Assembly (NCBI GenBank): GCA_944381165.1
Contig: CALWKC010000001.1
Coordinates: forward strand, 1 to 64,000
DNA: 64,000 bases
Direction: 5' to 3'
DNA from: an uncultured Lachnospira sp.
GTDB taxonomy: Bacteria > Bacillota > Clostridia > Lachnospirales > Lachnospiraceae
The position numbers and the translations under genes were made by a program. The notes below the pieces were generated by a model. The model saw only the letters and a program-made list of their open reading frames with translations, was not told the DNA's origin and did not search any database. Shown in pieces: positions 62,471 through 64,000 of the stretch. How positions within the stretch are numbered: position 1 is the stretch's first letter; every line of letters begins with the position of its first letter.

Positions 62471-63103
62471 TTACTTATCAAAATTCTTTTCTTTAAGCTC
62501 TATATACTTAATAATTAACTCTATACAACCGTCAATTCCGAGTTCGCCGCTGTCTATGCATAAATCATAGCTCTTGGCTTCTCCCCACTTCTTGCTTGAA
62601 TAGTAGTTATAGTAGCTGGCTCTTCTCTTATCTGTCTTCTGAATCATATCGGCAGCTTTAGAATCTGTCAGTTCATAGAGCTTTTTAATTCTTTCTATCC
62701 TTTTATCAAGACTGGCTTTAATCCATACACTGATTGCAAAAGGATTGTCCTCAAGAGCATAATCTGCACAGCGTCCGACAATAACGCATGACTCCCGCTG
62801 CGCAAGCTTCTTAATTGTATCAAACTGGGCAAGAAATACCTTGTGATTAATCGGCATATCTACATAAGAATTAGAGTAGCCCAGTGAATATGTATCCATT
62901 ACCAATGAATAAAGGAAGCTGTTTGTAGGCTTTTCATCATGTGATGCAAAAAGTTCTTCACAAAGACCACTCTGCTTTGCAGCTAACTCCAATAATTCCT
63001 TGTCATAACATTTGATGCCTAATCTCTCTGCAAGTTTAGTTCCTATTTCATGACCGCCGCTACCAAACTCTCTGCCTATTGTAATTACTGTTCTTTCATC
63101 CAT
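62471..63103 (-). CDS. Cytidylate kinase-like family protein
   Basis: A 210-residue P-loop protein with GREFGSGGHEIG as an altered Walker A (residues 10-21) and the body of the cytidylate-kinase-like (Cytidylate_kin2) family, e.g. CVIVGRCADYAL. The true CMP kinase of the cell is normally a separate gene; substrates of this paralogue are unknown. GGAGG precedes ATG. It is transcribed toward the LDT-like gene, 42 bases away. Confidence 0.85.
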   Translation of the reverse strand: MDERTVITIGREFGSGGHEIGTKLAERLGIKCYDKELLELAAKQSGLCEELFASHDEKPTNSFLYSLVMDTYSLGYSNSYVDMPINHKVFLAQFDTIKKLAQRESCVIVGRCADYALEDNPFAISVWIKASLDKRIERIKKLYELTDSKAADMIQKTDKRRASYYNYYSSKKWGEAKSYDLCIDSGELGIDGCIELIIKYIELKEKNFDK

Positions 63104-63228
63104 AAAACCATCCTCCTTTATGATACTACAGGCTTTTTGATAGAATTATTATATAACAATCATCGTCAAAAATCTACAAATTTATAAAATTTTCACCATT
63201 TTATATTTAATTATCAGAAAAATTTATT

Positions 63229-63777
63229 TTAATCATCCTCGTAATGATCTATATGAAGAAGTATATTCATAAGAAAATCATATATGTCTTTTGCGTTTTC
63301 ATTTGCAATCACACTGTACTCACGCGGTGTAACGCATGCCATTTTAAGATTGCAGTAGCCTTTAGCCGAAAACATATAGCTTTTGCTCCACGTAATTTTT
63401 CTTATGGCATCTTCAACCTCACTTGAAGGCTTATTTCTCGTAATAATAATAAAAGAAATGTGCGAATACAAATGATGCTTAACAGGAGATTTTCCGTCGC
63501 CGCGGACAAAGTGAGGCTCAATACTGTTTATCGCAAAATCTTTAAGGGATTCGAGACTCTCCATATCCAGATTATCGCAGTTGATAAAAAACAGATGTTC
63601 AAAACAGCGTGTATCCCACAATTTTGCTTCATCTCCGGAAGTCTCAAATCTGTTGTTGTGGTTATAACAGTAAGCATATATTACAAATTTTTTGTCTTTA
63701 AACCAATAATTATGATATATATCAAACTTATCAGAAATACTGTTTATTATAATATCAATAAATTCTTTTCTTCTCAT
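63229..63777 (-). CDS. Conserved-looking protein of unknown function
   Basis: A 182-residue soluble protein rich in aromatic residues (YHNYWFKDKKFVIYAYCYNH) with several His residues (VKHHLYSHISF, HIDHYEDD). No signal peptide, membrane segment or known motif was recognised. GGAAGT-type purines precede the ATG. It lies between the RluA-type gene and the kinase-like gene on the same strand, separated from the latter by about 125 AT-rich bases. Confidence 0.7.
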   Translation of the reverse strand: MRRKEFIDIIINSISDKFDIYHNYWFKDKKFVIYAYCYNHNNRFETSGDEAKLWDTRCFEHLFFINCDNLDMESLESLKDFAINSIEPHFVRGDGKSPVKHHLYSHISFIIITRNKPSSEVEDAIRKITWSKSYMFSAKGYCNLKMACVTPREYSVIANENAKDIYDFLMNILLHIDHYEDD

Positions 63778-63809
63778 TTTACTTCCTCCGCTTATATGCC
63801 GGGAATTAA

Positions 63810-64000
63810 TTATCTCCCCGAACTCCTAAGGTCTGAGAGTACCCTGTTAAAATAATCCGGAACAGGCGCCTCAAATTCAACATACTTTTCTGTTCTGGGA
63901 TGAATAAATCCCAAAACTCTGGCATGAAGCGTCTGACCCTCCAGATTATATGGAGACTTTTTGCTTCCATATACATCATCACCCAAAAGAGGATGTCCTA
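63810..64000 (-). CDS. RluA-family pseudouridine synthase, C-terminal end only
   Basis: The last 63 codons of a gene that begins beyond the window. On the minus strand it reads GHPLLGDDVYGSKKSPYNL, GQTLHARVLGFIHPR and ends VLSDLRSSGR before TAA (63810-63812). GHPLLGDDVYG and the LHA motif are typical of the C-terminal part of RluA/RluD-type synthases. The catalytic Asp lies outside the window. Confidence 0.9.
   Translation of the reverse strand, partial: GHPLLGDDVYGSKKSPYNLEGQTLHARVLGFIHPRTEKYVEFEAPVPDYFNRVLSDLRSSGR

Overview
The window reads as a chromosomal segment of a low-to-moderate GC Firmicute of class Clostridia, most likely family Lachnospiraceae. The evidence is the gene order (plsX-acpP-rnc-smc-ftsY, ylxM-ffh-rpsP-khpA-rimM, rplS-lepB-rbgA-rnhB-ylqG-ylqH-yraN, rsmD-coaD, rplU-prp-rpmA-obgE-yhbY-nadD-yqeK-rsfS, lexA/yneA), strong GGAGG ribosome binding sites, TTGACA-17-TATAAT promoters, a cleavable N-terminal extension on L27 paired with its protease Prp, and a large AdhE of a fermentative anaerobe. 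The genus cannot be fixed from the sequence. A polygalacturonate/cellulose-binding-type beta-helix lipoprotein and a GH4 enzyme with an LplD-like motif hint at pectin use.

Layout. 1-7162: ribosome and lipid housekeeping (end of yceD, rpmF, plsX, acpP, rnc, smc, ftsY). 7175-16078: a block breaking the usual ftsY-ylxM-ffh linkage, with threonine ammonia-lyase, a MATE exporter behind an attenuator-like leader, the beta-helix lipoprotein, an APH-fold kinase and Rex-box-controlled adhE. 16330-25249: SRP/ribosome maturation operon, but trmD is missing between rimM and rplS, where a repeat element and a small membrane protein lie instead. 25281-34667: PgeF, a RelQ-type alarmone synthetase, a heptad-repeat coiled-coil protein, Der, PlsY, GpsA, RsmD, CoaD and YlbJ. 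34720-43469: an M23 peptidase, a cluster of six hairpins, RNA methyl/pseudouridine enzymes, YgiQ, RecU and a PAS protein with a degenerate GGDEF domain. 43535-49694: a histidine operon (hisZ-G-D-B-A and a HisIE carrying an extra barrel) behind a consensus promoter. 49699-57352: RNase E/G, PAP2, GH4, then the rplU-rpmA-obgE to rsfS block. 57469-64000: the SOS pair lexA/yneA, a DEAD-box helicase, an arginase-family remnant, a dif-like palindrome next to a Xer recombinase, an L,D-transpeptidase-like protein without its catalytic Cys, a cytidylate-kinase-like protein, an unknown protein and the end of an RluA-family gene.

No rRNA, tRNA, CRISPR array, prophage or insertion-sequence transposase was seen. 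The accessory interest lies in small things: a 162-163 bp inverted-repeat element in two 95% identical copies, hairpin clusters, probable regulatory sites (Rex, LexA, LacI-like, attenuator), several proteins that keep a fold but have lost catalytic residues, and one internally deleted pseudogene.
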